In this document: piece by piece, positions 10,800 through 22,192 of the stretch
How positions within the stretch are numbered: the first letter of the stretch is position 1
Layout: every line of letters begins with the position of its first letter
From: Ophiosphaerella korrae
Lineage: Eukaryota > Ascomycota > Dothideomycetes > Pleosporales > Phaeosphaeriaceae
Direction of reading: 5' to 3'
Assembly (NCBI GenBank): GCA_028456385.1
Contig: JALNQF010000414.1
Span: 1 to 32,638, forward strand
Length of the DNA: 32,638 nt
The notes under the pieces: model-generated
The model's input: the letters and a program-made list of their open reading frames with translations, nothing else
The model's database searches: none
Told to the model about the DNA's origin: nothing
Position numbers and translations under genes: made by a program

Positions 10800-12880
10800 A
10801 AGAAATTATTTACTAAGTTTACTAAGTTCTAACTTTTATTTTATACTCTACTACTAACTTTATACTAAGGAATTAAAGATAATAAACCTAGTAATTACTT
10901 ATCTCTTAGAGAGTTTACTCTAGCTAAAATATTATTTTACTTAGTAGTTATAAACACGTACATATAGAACGTAATTAATATAGTAAATAAATAAAACTAG
11001 AAGCTTATAGCTAAAATAAGTAAAGTAGATAAATAACTTTCTTAATAAGATAACTAATTAGCCTAACTCTAAAAACGCCTAGTATAATTACTACTAGATT
11101 ACAACTATATTATAGAGTAATATAATACTTTAGGCTAAGGAGCTACTTAGTATAAAGTTTTATAAAAAGAAGCTATAGTAAAATATAACTACTTATATAA
11201 AGTAGTAATTTACTAAAAAGACTTACTAGCGAAATAAACTAAGCTAAAAACTTTTAACTTTAATATACTAGTATAGAAAGATATAAAACTACTTTATACT
11301 AAGATCTTACTATAAGGCTAGTAACCTAGCTTCTTTAAAAGAGAGTTTAAATCCTAAGTACTAGTAGTAAGCTACTATATCTTTAATAGAGAAGAGTTTA
11401 CTCTAACTTTCTTTTTAACTAGTATCTAAGAGCTAGCCTTTAATTTTTACTAGTATAAAGAATAAAGAGACTAATCTATAAAACTCTTATAATTTATAGG
11501 TATAACATACTATATAGATATTATATCCTTTATTTAGTTTATATATAATTACTTTATTACTAATAGAAAAAAACTTATTAGCTTATAAACCTAAGCTAAC
11601 GTTATTATACGCTACTATATAGAATTAGCTTACTTATACCTTACTATTCTAAATAGTATTACTTACTTATACTAAGAAGAATTTATATATTTCTTTATAC
11701 TTTTTTACTAATTTAGTAATATAGATATAGTAGGATTAAGAGAAGTACGTTATAAAACCCTAGAAATAGCTAAATTTAGACTAGATTAACTAATCTATAA
11801 AACTACCTAGTTAGTATAAGCTAAATTTCTCTCTAAATTTATTAATATTAGTATTAAACTATAATAGAACTTATAGCTATATAATATCTACCTTTAAAAA
11901 AGCTATAACCCTAGCTTAGAAAAGCTACTAGTACTACCTCTAGTATCTATAATAGCTCTACTAATTTTTAAAAGATAATCTTAATATTAGAAAATAAAAT
12001 TAATAATTATAACCTAAATATAAGCCTTAGGTTAACCTAGCTTTATACTCTAGCGCTTATAAAAGCTAAACTAAGAGTATAGATATAAAACTTTAAAGAA
12101 GAACTAGCTTTAACTTTATAAGAACTAAAATACTATTAACTATAACTAGAAAGTATATTTAGAGGAATATACCTAACTAGTAAAAATACTACTATAATTA
12201 AAACTAAGAACTCTAAAATAAATTTATATAAGAGATATAAAAAGATAAGTATTAAAAAGCTATACTATACTACTTATAAATAAATAAAAGCTACTAGATT
12301 TAAAATACTTACTAACACTATAAACTACTATATAGCTACTTCTATAGTAATAGACTCTAAAATAGATATAGAAATACAGGACTAATTTTTTAAATCTAAC
12401 CCTAAACTAGATATAAAGCTAGAACTAAAGCCTAACTTAGACTAAGATTTAGAAAATAATTTTCCTTTAGCCTAATGCCTTAACCTAGAGATTATATAAA
12501 CTAGAAGAGTATAATTAACTACTAAAGTATAACTCTTAGTATAGCTATATCTTATATATTTACCTATAGAATATAGATAGTCTAGTATAAGAAACTATAA
12601 ACTAATCTAATAGAAGCTAAGCTAAACTAAATCTTATTTACTAACTTCTTAGGTAAAGACCCTATAGTACTTTATATAGCTAGAACTTTAGCTAATAATA
12701 AAGCTAATATAAACTTTATTTACTAAAAATATACTTAGAAGACTATTAAATTATAAACTATCTAGCTACTTTAACTTACTATCTATAAATAATATAATAG
12801 TTCTCTATCTAAGTCTATTACGTATTAAGTTAAGTTCTACTTATAAGTAAGTATATATATTAAATAGACTTCTACCTATA
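10800..12880 (+). pseudogene. G1 gag (and protease-region) relic
   Basis: A helical, charged chain can be followed, most clearly at 11430-11900 in one frame (for example EEFIYFF near 11676), which is the expected position of the capsid domain. Near 12251 the apparent frame differs, and pol continues in the third frame from 12883, so frame changes or an ancestral frameshift separate the parts. Stops fall at apparent Gln and Trp codons. No intact zinc knuckle or protease motif could be found, so the boundary between gag and protease is not resolved. Confidence 0.6.
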
Positions 12881-15800
12881 TTATTAAAAATATAATCTAA
12901 TTTAACTTTATTTTAAAATTTTTATAGCGTAAGGTCTATACTATTAAACCTAACTACTATAATAGAATATTATTATTCTCTAATATTAACTACTAATAGT
13001 ACTCCTAGAAAACTAACAAAATCTCTTTAGTAGTATACTATAGTATACCTAGATATTACTCTACTATAGCCTTAAAGAAGCTAGCGCTTAAACTATTATC
13101 TACCTCTATAAGGCTCCTAAGTAAGTACCCTAATAGGTATAAATAGAACTTATTAATAGATATTTAAACTATTAGTTATTATATAATTAAAGCCTTTACT
13201 AAAAGAAGTAGATATACGCTTATAGTACTTACCTTAGATAGAATACTACTACTAGTGTACTACTATAAAGTAGCTAAAGAAGTAGATTATATATAATTTT
13301 ATAAACTACTACTTATAGTAAAGCTTAAAGATATTTTACTTATAGAACTACTCTAACTATATTAAGACCTAATACTTTATTTTAATAAGAAAGCTACTAA
13401 GAAACTTCCTCTTTATAAGCTATACAACCTAGAAATTACTTTTAAGCTTAGCGTAAAAATCCTAGATACTAAACCTTACTCTTTTACTAGAAAATAAGAC
13501 AAAGTAATCTAGAAATATATCTAAGAAATAGAAGGTAAGGGCTTTATTAGTAAATATAGCTCTCTAGCTAGGAATAACCTACTAATTATAGCTAAACTAG
13601 ATAGTAGCTTACAAGTTTACGTAGACTACTACAAGCTAAATAAATCTACTATTAAAGACTAGTACCTTATTCTATTCTTTAGGGAAATACTAGCCTACTT
13701 AAACAAAGTAAAGATTTTCTCTAAATTTAACGTAATATATACCTTTTACTACTTACGTATTACTTTAAATTTAGAATAGCTAACTACTTTTATTACTTAC
13801 TTTAGTATATATACTTATAAGGTAGTACTCTTTAGCTTTACTAACGTACTAGCTACTTTTTAGTACACTATTAACTTAGCCTTACTAGAATATTTAGACG
13901 ACTTCTACACTATATATATAGATAACGTCTTAATATACTCTAATAATAAAATAAACTATATCTAGTATACTTATAAAGTACTTATATAACTAAAAAAGTA
14001 AAGCTTCTATATAGACCCTAAAAAATCTAGCCTCTATACTACTTTAGTTAAGTTTTTAGGTATAATTATCTCTAATAAAGGAATTATAATAGATCTCTCT
14101 AAAGTTAAAGCTATCTAAGAGTAAGAAATACTAAAGACTACTAAAGAAGTCCTAGCCTTTCTAAGCTATACTAGATTCTTCTAGCGCTTTATTAAAGATT
14201 ACTTAAGCTTTACCTTACTATTTACTAAGTTAATTAAGTCTAAGGTTATTACTAAACTTACTAAAAGAGATAGGCTACTCCTTTAAAAGACTTAGTACAA
14301 GCCCTTTATAATTACCTAAGAATATATAGACGCCTTTAATAAACTAAAAGCTACCTTCTAGTTAGAAGTAGTCTTACTTTACTTTAACTCCTTAGAACTA
14401 ATTTATATCTAAACTAACGCCTCTAGGTAGGCCTTAGGTAGAGTAATAAGCTAACTAAACTAAGATAGAATCTAATAGCTAGTTAGCTTCTTCTTAAAAA
14501 AATACACCCTAGTAGAATATAATTATAATATCTACGACCTAGACTTTATAGCTATAATCTAAGTATTTAAAAAATAAGAACTAGAGCTTATAAGTAGTCT
14601 ATATATAATCTACGTTATAATAGACTACTATAATTTAGAAACTTTTATAATAACTAAAAAGCTTAATTACTACTAAGCCTACTAGTTATTATTTCTATCT
14701 TAATTTAATTTCTATATTAAATACGCACATAGTAATATAAACAAGGTTATAGACGCCCTAAGCTACTAACTATAAGATTACCCTATAGATAATTCTAATC
14801 TATAAGTATTAGGAGCTAACTAAATTATCCTAAGCTCTTAAGTTTTAGCCTTAAGCGTAAAACCTATACTAGATATAGTAATTTACGCTCTAAGCCTTGT
14901 AAACCTATAAAAGCTAGATAGATTTACGCTAGAATAAGCTACTATAGTATACGCCTACTTTTACTATATTATAGGAATAAAACCTAAATTAGTAAACTTA
15001 CTAGAAGATTTTCTACTACTCTATAATAGAAAACTAGACCTAGAACTCTTACTATATATTGTTAACCTACGCCTAATAGAAGAATTACTAGATATAGTAT
15101 ACTTAGAAGACTATATAGCCTAAGCTATATTTACTACTATAGATAGTAGATAATAAAAACTATTAAAAGCTTTCTATAAAGTAAGATACTACTTCTTATA
15201 TACTAATATTAGTTCTACTAGATTAGAGAAAGAAAGGCACCTCTAGGTTAATAAAACGCGTCTATATATCTCTTTAAACGCTTATCTACGCTACTAAATC
15301 TTTAATTTATACTATAACTATTAGTTAGTAAGTTATAAAGGACCTTATAGTACACTATATCTAATATATAAGTACTATTACTAGCTTAAGATACTTTAAG
15401 CTATTAAGTAATCTTATAATATATACCTAATCTACTACTATATAAAGAACTTACAAGATAGTAAACTTAGTTACTTCTAACTAATACTAATTCTCTACGT
15501 ACTTTAGACTAATATCTTAGTAAACTATATTTAAGCCTTACTAGCTAGTAAAAATAGTAGCTAGATTTATAAATATATTTTAGTAATTTGCTACTATCTT
15601 ATAAAAAGACGCTATTTCTTCTCCTATAAGTTTCTAAAACCTAAAGAAGCTACCTAATATTTTATATCTATTTTTAAGCTTTATAGAGTCTTAATAAATA
15701 TTATATCTAATAGAGAGATAACTTATATTAGCTAGTTTTAGCGCTATATATATAAACGCTTCTATATTACGTAAAAGCTCTTAACTACCTACTACCTAGA

Positions 15801-16660
15801 AACTAATAGCTAAACTAAGTAAGTAAATTAAGCTCTAGAGATCTTTCTAAGGTAATACGTTAACTACACGTAAGATAACTAGGTAGCTAAGTTCTAAGTA
15901 AATAACACTATTAATATATCTATTAGGATAACTCTATTTCTTATAGATTTAGAGTATTACCTTTATAGTAGTATATAGTCTAGCAAAAACAATAAAGATT
16001 AACTAAACCTAGTATAACGTAACTAACGTATATAAGCTAACGAGCTACTTAACACTTATAGTAACCTAGTAGCTTACTTTAAGGAAAAAATACTCTAGGT
16101 ATAATAAGAGTAAGTAGCCTAAGCTAATACCTTTTACTAAAGTAGACTAGTATATAAAGTTAGTAACTAAGCCTATATTAGTATAGCTAATTAGAGAACT
16201 ACTTAGCTAACTCTAAAATTAAACTACTAATAGGTAGGCCTATACTCTATTAAGAGAGTTATCTACAATAGTAGAGTATATAAGCTAGTACTACCCTAAG
16301 AAATACTAAGTAAAGGCGTATTCCTAGTCTTCTCTCTAAAACTCTTACGCTTTAGAGATTAGAAGCCTTTACTAGATTAAGACTTACTATAGCTAATCCC
16401 TATTATTATTACTAATAAAGAAACTAGTAGCGTATATAAAGAATACCTAGTAGAAGCTATCTTAGACGTATGCTTTAAAGAGCGTAGAAAATACGTAGGA
16501 TAGTACTACTTAGTCTACTAGACTAGCTATAATAAACTTATATAAGAGCTAGTAGAAGAATTTATAAAATATAAAGCTACTTTTAACTTTTACTAGAACT
16601 ACTTAGAGAAAGCTAAACTACTAACTCTACGTATACTTAAAAAATAGAGCCTTAATAAAG
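12881..16660 (+). pseudogene. G1 pol relic: RT, RNase H, integrase, chromodomain
   Basis: One reading frame can be followed for about 3.7 kb, broken only by stops of the Gln/Trp type. RT: VYVDYYKLNKSTIKDQ near 13620, then EYLDDFYTIYIDNVLIYS at 13888-13941. There the catalytic YxDD reads YIDN, so the second Asp is lost. RNase H: IYI-stop-TNAS near 14401, where family members have an Asp in this box. Integrase: the core C-terminal part near 15781 reads LTTYYLETNS, corresponding to the 'STAYHPxTDGQTE' box. Chromodomain: about 16441-16600, beginning EYLVEAILD, with YYLVYQTSYN at the usual 'YLVKWxGY' position. RT alone places it in Ty3/gypsy, and the chromodomain makes it a chromovirus. Non-functional. 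Confidence 0.88.
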
Positions 16661-16950
16661 ACGCAACCTATTAAAGTATCTTAACCTACTAATAAGTATA
16701 AAAAAGCCTTTCTAAGGCGTAATTACTACCTTTAGCTCTTACTAGAACTACTTAGATAAGCCTAAAACTATTAATAGGCGTAAAAAAGCCCCTTATAAAG
16801 TATAATTACTACCTTTAACTTTTACTAGAACTACCTAGAGAAGCCTAAAATACTAACTATATACCTAAAATAGAGCCTAATAAAGACGTAACCTAGTAGG
16901 GTACCTTAGCTATTAGTAGGCGTAAAAAGGCCTCCTAAGGCGTAATTAAA
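16565..16950 (+). repeat. Degenerate tandem repeats at the 3' end of G1 pol
   Basis: Three imperfect units share CTTTTACTAGAACTACTTAG followed by AAAAAAGCC and AAGGCGTAATTACTACC. The middle unit is shorter because an internal segment (TAAAGACG-containing) is absent. The reverse-orientation G1 copy at 32380-32638 carries the same array, so the repeats belong to the element and did not arise here. Confidence 0.75.
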
Positions 16951-16960
16951 AAACTTTACT

Positions 16961-17585
16961 ACTAGCTAAAGCTAAATTATAGCGTAAAAATAGTAGAAAT
17001 AGTTTACTTTAGCTAGTAAGTATAAGACTCTTTTTAGGTTAGGGCTTACTTCTACTACTATAGCTATAACTACTATACTTCTTTATAACTAGTTACGCAT
17101 AGGTCTAGTTTACTATTATAGAATTTATAACTAGCTACTAAATTCCTAGCTAGGGCTACTTTGCGCTGCCTACTCCCTAATACTTATAAATATTAGGCTT
17201 ACTAGGTCTCCTATATTAATAAACTTACTTATCGCAAAGCTTATATCTATAGTAAGTACTTATATAGAGATCTAGTACTATTAAGTTACTTAGTAGTATT
17301 AACTTTACCTTCCCTTATACTATATACAAATACTTTTAGGTTTAATTTTATTAGCGTAGAGTAGAAGTAGTAGAAAAATATTTATAGTTAACACGTTTTA
17401 TATATAGAAGTTATATAAGTCTTAATTTTATACTAAAATTAGTAAAAACCTTAGCTCTATACTCTATAAATAACGATTTCGACTCTAAAAATAGTTAACC
17501 TCCTTAACTCTAACTACTACTACTATTACCTAATAGGTATTATTAGTTAATTAGAGCCCCTTTTAAGCTCTAGGAATTCGCTCTT
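16961..17585 (+). other. G1 3' non-coding region
   Basis: No domain and no frame continuity. It is shared with the reverse copy at the window end (31800-32400), confirming it as element sequence between pol and the 3' LTR. Confidence 0.7.
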
Positions 17586-17601
17586 TAAAAGGAGAGAGAC
17601 G
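17586..17601 (+). promoter_or_regulatory. G1 polypurine tract
   Basis: TAAAAGGAGAGAGACG stands directly before the 3' LTR, the place where plus-strand DNA synthesis is primed in LTR elements. The reverse copy has TAAAAGGAAAGAGACG at the same position. Confidence 0.75.
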
Positions 17602-17984
17602 TATAAGGGAGTTATCTCTTATATCTCTTATTTTCGCACTAATATTAATAAGTTACAACTTACTAATATTATAAACTTACTAATATTATAAACTTACTAA
17701 TATTATAAACTTACTAATATTCCGAACTTACTAATATTGTAAACTTACTAATATTGTAAACTTACTAATATATACTAATATTAGTAAGTTTGTAAGTTAC
17801 TAATATGTTAGTAAGTTTATAACTTACTAATATTTAACTAACTTTCTACTTTAAGTTAGCGCTTAGTAAGCTACGAGGTATATATACCTAGTACTTACTT
17901 AGATAGCTTTATCTACTATTTACTCTTTTTAGTTAATTATTAAAACTACCTTATTAAGTTATCTTATATAAAGTCTACCTTATA
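17602..17984 (+). repeat. 3' LTR of G1, expanded and partly inverted minisatellite
   Basis: Aligns with 9240-9490 at both ends but is about 130 bp longer because the 17-bp minisatellite is expanded. Around 17760-17830 some units run in the opposite direction. Arms ACTTACTAATAT (17760-17771) and ATATTAGTAAGT (17778-17789) can pair, as can TTAGTAAGTT (17808-17817) and AACTTACTAA (17821-17830). The other two LTRs lack these inversions. Confidence 0.85.
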
Positions 17985-20900
17985 AGTATATAGACTTATC
18001 TTTATAAATAAAAAAGAGATAAATAATAAATAACTTTGCGTAGACTTTAGAAAGATAAATACAATTATAAACGAGAACAAATACCTCTTACTACGTATAG
18101 ATAAGATATAAGATAGGCTATAAAAAGCTTAAATTTTTACAAAACTAGATATCTAAAACGCCTACTATTAGATTAGGATTAAGAAAGGTAATAAATAGAA
18201 AATAGCGTTTAGAACGTAGTATAGACTATTTAAATATATAGTTATACCTTTTAGATTAATAAACGCACTAGTAGTATTTTAAGAAAAAATAAATATAGTC
18301 TTAAGAGAGTATCTAGACGTATTTATATTTATATACCTAGACAACATCCTTATGTTCTTAGAAATAGAAGAAGAATATATACAATACGTGTATAAAGTAC
18401 TAGAGAAACTAGTAGAAAATAAATTATTTCTTAAAATAAAGAAATGCGAGTTCTATACAAAAGAAATAGATTTCCTTAGATTTATTATTAAACTAGGAAA
18501 AATATATATTAACGTTAACAAGATTAAGGCGATCTAGGAATAGCTAATACTAAAGAACTTACAAGAAGTACAATAATTTTATAGGCTAGTAAATTTTTAT
18601 AGAAAATTAATAGTAAGATAGTCTAAAATAATAGAACTACTAATAAAACTTATAAAGAAAGATACGCTATTTAAATAGACGTAGGAATACAATAAAGTAT
18701 TTAACTAGATTAAACAAAAGTTTATAGAAAACCTAGTTATTAGAATATATAACCTAGACCTACTAGTAATAGTAAAAATAGACGCGTTAAACTTAGTCTA
18801 TAGAATAGTACTAATACAAGAAGATTAGGTTACAAAATAAAAATACCTAGTTAAATACTTCTTTAAGAAAATAAAGCTAGTAGAGCTTAACTACCTAATC
18901 TATAATAAAGAAATACTAGTAATCTATAAAGTATTTAAATAATAGAGAGTATATTTATAAAGAGTAAAATTATAATAGGCCTTTTATTATTAACTATAGG
19001 GCCTATCTTAGAAGAGGTTAGTAGATTATAAAGTAATAATAAAAGCTCGTGTTAGAATCTATAATAACTATAAATAATAGAAGATATTTTGTAACTATCT
19101 TGTATTAGCGTTCTATAGTTAAGAGATTAAATTACTAATACTATCTTAATAATACGCATTCTACTTAGTTATATACTTAATATAATCTATAATCTATAGT
19201 TACTAAGGCTAGTAGATTATAGATTATTTTAATCTATAATCTATTAATACTAAGAATTTATAGATTATAGATTACCCTAGGTATCCTAATTATATGTAGT
19301 TTCCTAATTAAGATTGTTACTCTACTTATCTTATACTTAGTTAGTACCTAAGTTAAGATTAATTAGTTCTATCTCGATTCCTTCTATTACGCCTATAATA
19401 AAAATATTAAACAAAAGTCTATATAGACTATAAGAATCTAATAGGATTTATATTAAATAAAGACTTATTATAACGCTATATAAGATAGTAGGAGTTCTTG
19501 TTAATATTTAACTTTAAGATTATATATACTAAAGGTAAAGATAACTAATTTATAGACACTTTAAGTAGAAGACTAGACATATAAGAAGAAGTAAATACTA
19601 CTAGTATAGTTCTAGTTAAGAATAAAGATCGATATTTAGTTCTAAATATACTTAAGATAGCTATAACACTTAAAAGAAGAAGTAGCGAGCTAAATAAATA
19701 AATTTAGAAAGAAAAAGAAAGAGCCTCTAAAGAAATAAAAAAACTTAAGATCTAATAAGGACTTATAAAAGCTTATAGAAGAATATATATTCTAAGTAAA
19801 ATATAGAGAGAATTTATATAACAATTTTATAAACTACTAGTATATAGATACTAGGGTATTAATAAAATACTAGATAGACTCTTAAGAGATTACTATATCT
19901 TAAAAGTAAGACAACTAGTAATAGAAGTACTACAAGACTATATAGAATACTATAGAAATAAGTATAGTAGATACGCACTATATAGAATATTATAGCTAGT
20001 TAAAGTACTAGAATAACTCTAGAGAGTTATTATAATAGACTTTATTACAAAGCTACTTAAGTTAAAAGACCTAATATTAAGAGTTAAGTATAATAAAATC
20101 CTTATAATAGTAGCTACACTTTTAAAGTACTTATACTTTAAACTATATAAAGAGAAAAGTAGAATAGAGGTTACTATATACTAGGTCCTAGAGACTATAG
20201 TTAGCTAGTATAGTATTCTAGATAAGATTATTATAGATAGAGATATAAGATTTATATTAAAACTATAAGGAATAATAATAGTATTATTAGGAATTAAATA
20301 TTAAATATTAAAAGCATACTATCTATAGATAGATAGATAGAACGAATAAATTAAATAGTAGAATAGTACTTAAGATACTACTTTAACTATAACTAGAACA
20401 ATTAGGTACAATTATTACTTATAGTATAGCTAGTATACAATAGCGTAAAGAATATAGTAATAAGAGTATTACTCTTCTTTATAAACTATAGATTTAATCC
20501 TAACATATACTAAATACTAAAATTTAAAGTATTCTAGTCTCTAAAAAGAGAGAACTTTTTAAATAAACTTAAAGAAATACATAATTAGCTATAATAGGAC
20601 GTAGAATTCTTATAAGATTAAATAGTAAAGTACTATAATAAAAAATATAAAAAGGACCCTAATTTAAAAAGGGAGAAAAAGTATAGTTAATTTAAAGAAA
20701 TATTAAGAGTAAATAACTAAGTTTAAAACTAGATTACGTTAAGATAAGACTATACAAAGTAGAAAAAGAAGTTACACTAGTTATATTTAGGTTAAGACTA
20801 CTAGATAAGATAAGGATATACCTAATATTCTATATAGTACTATTAGAGAAAGTACTATAAAATATAGAACTACTAGTATATAAAGTAGACACGTATAGAG

Positions 20901-21090
20901 AATAGGAAAGCTAAGAAGTTAAGAAAATCCTACGATACTAATTCTATAATAGAAGGAATTACTACTTAGTAAAATAGATAGGTATAGACAAGAAAGGATA
21001 ACTATAAGAAGATATATAGGAACTAGAAGATAATCTTAATTACTTTAAGAAATTAGAAGAGTACTAAAATTAAAACCCTCTAGAATGCCT
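17985..21090 (+). pseudogene. G2 copy 2 pol relic: RT, RNase H, integrase, chromodomain
   Basis: RT begins near 17995 with LIFINKKEIN and runs through LCVDFRKIN (about 18037) and FTKLDIQNAYYQIRI (about 18138). The catalytic box near 18330 reads YLDN in place of YxDD. RNase H is near 18772 (VKIDALNLVYRIVL). The frame is cut by the solo LTR and resumes in the same frame, because LTR plus duplication is 435 bp. Integrase shows IIDRDIRF near 20230 and LKAYYLQIDRQNEQ near 20306, corresponding to the Asp box and the 'AYHPQTDGQTE' box. At least two frame changes follow (between 20290 and 20885). A chromodomain-like end is at about 20900-21070 (ILRY, NRRNYYLVK, LEDNLNYFKKLEEY). Non-functional. Confidence 0.85.
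18971..19400 (-). mobile_element. Solo G2 LTR with 5-bp target duplication AAAAT
   Basis: A 430-bp reverse-oriented LTR, homologous to 21727-22192 and 24454-24906, sits inside copy 2 pol. AAAAT occurs on both sides (18966-18970 and 19401-19405). Copy 1 carries the uninterrupted site on the minus strand near 5330, so the insertion point is certain. Terminal TG/CA read as TA because of RIP. It contains several AGATTATAGATTA-type repeats. A solo LTR is what recombination between the two LTRs of a full insertion leaves. Confidence 0.88.
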
Positions 21091-21712
21091 TGCAGCAAAC
21101 TAAGAAAACCTACGCTACTACTACTAGATAGAGAGATAATAGGAGCGTTTAATATAATAGGAGCTAGATTAGCCTCTATAGTAGTTTTAAAATTAAGCTT
21201 AGACTCTAAAAGAGTAGCTTACTTAATAGACTTTATATTATTTAAGGCCTTTATCTTATAAAGATAAACTAGGCGAGTATAATTTTCTACCTATATATTT
21301 AGAATCTAATTACGTTCCTTTTTAGCCTCTATAATCTATTTAGATAGTATATCTTAAGCGTAGTTAATAGCTCTCCCTATTATAAATAAGTATAGATACG
21401 TAAGAGAGTATTATTAACCTATATTCTACTAGAGATATACTAAAAAGGTTGTAAGATAACTAAGTATTAGCCTAAATACATACTTTATAAGCCTTACTAT
21501 ATTTTAAAAAAAAGTAATTTAATAAAAGGTTTAAAGACTTGTAATAAGAACAAGGAAATATTATAATACTATAGCGTAATACGCGATCTACTAATTAAAG
21601 ATAATAAAGGGTAGACTTAGTAAGTATAGGAGAAGGAGATAAAGAACTTTATATTAATAAAGAAACTAGATTAATAACTTTAAACTTAGGGTAGAGAAAT
21701 AAGAACCTATTT
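21091..21712 (+). other. G2 3' non-coding region
   Basis: Lies between the chromodomain and the polypurine tract of copy 2. No domain or usable frame was seen. It includes a short patch at about 21084-21098 that keeps TGC/GCA trinucleotides. Confidence 0.6.
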
Positions 21713-21726
21713 AGAGGAGGGGATAG
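21713..21726 (+). promoter_or_regulatory. G2 polypurine tract
   Basis: AGAGGAGGGGATAG stands directly before the TGTTAT start of the 3' LTR. Confidence 0.75.
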
Positions 21727-22192
21727 TGTTATAGATGTAATAAGAGAAATTAAGATAGAGCTAATTAGTCCTAACTTAAGTACTAACAAAGTATAGGATA
21801 AGTAGGGTAACAACCTAGATTAGGAAACAACCTACAATTTAAACACGTAAGACGTAGAGTAATCTATAAACACGTGCGATAGATTAAGAGTAATTTATAA
21901 ATATATGCAATAGATTAAGAGTAATCTGTAAATACGTATAATAGATTAAAAGTAATCTATAAGGTTGTACAAATAGGTTAGTAGAAGTATATAGTTAGTA
22001 GTAATACGTATTATTAAGATAGTATTAGTAATCTAATCTTTAACCTAGAACGCTAATACTTAACATTGTATATATAAATCAACTATTATTTATAGTTATT
22101 ACTTAATTATAACATAAACTTTTGTTATTACCTTCTAATCTACTAATACCCCCTAAAAGTTACCTGTAGTTAACAATAGGCAATCTACTATA
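21727..22192 (+). repeat. 3' LTR of G2 copy 2
   Basis: Starts TGTTATAGATGTAATAAG and aligns with the solo LTR and the copy 3 LTR, which end near CTATTACA. Here the end is mutated (CTACTATA). A 31-bp tandem array lies inside. The LTR abuts the truncated protease edge of copy 3 without any spacer. Confidence 0.82.
21856..21962 (+). repeat. 31-bp tandem repeat within the G2 LTR
   Basis: About 3.4 units of the form AGAGTAATCTATAAA followed by a variable CACGTGCG-like core and ATAGATTA. The copy 3 LTR and the solo LTR hold a different arrangement of TAATCTATTA-type units at the equivalent place. Confidence 0.85.

Larger units (their letters stand above)
9240..17984 (+). mobile_element. Ty3/gypsy chromovirus G1 with two LTRs, about 8.75 kb
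   Basis: Both LTRs are recognisable (9240-9490 and 17602-17984) and a third copy lies in reverse at 31510-31780. Between them are gag, then a pol frame with RT, RNase H, integrase and a C-terminal chromodomain, then a 3' non-coding part and a polypurine tract. RIP is very heavy: almost no CpA or TpG, and dozens of stop codons. I see no matching target duplication; the five flanking bases are ATATT on the left and AGTAT on the right. The flanks are also different parts and strands of G2, so this is not a simple insertion with intact borders. Confidence 0.88.
17985..22192 (+). mobile_element. Ty3/gypsy chromovirus G2, copy 2, 5'-truncated
   Basis: Starts abruptly at the upstream edge of RT, directly after the G1 LTR. 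It continues through RNase H, integrase and chromodomain to a polypurine tract and a 3' LTR (21727-22192). A solo LTR of the same family is inserted in it at 18971-19400. LTR, gag and protease are missing at its 5' end. RIP is less complete than in G1; for example, one 61-codon stretch (18352-18537) is still free of stops. Confidence 0.87.

Noticed and set aside
18352..18537. 61-codon open frame beginning MFLEIEEEYIQYVYK
   Set aside because: It is a stop-free stretch of the G2 copy 2 RT-RNase H frame, just after the YLDN box. The same frame extends on both sides through RIP stops, so it is not a separate gene.
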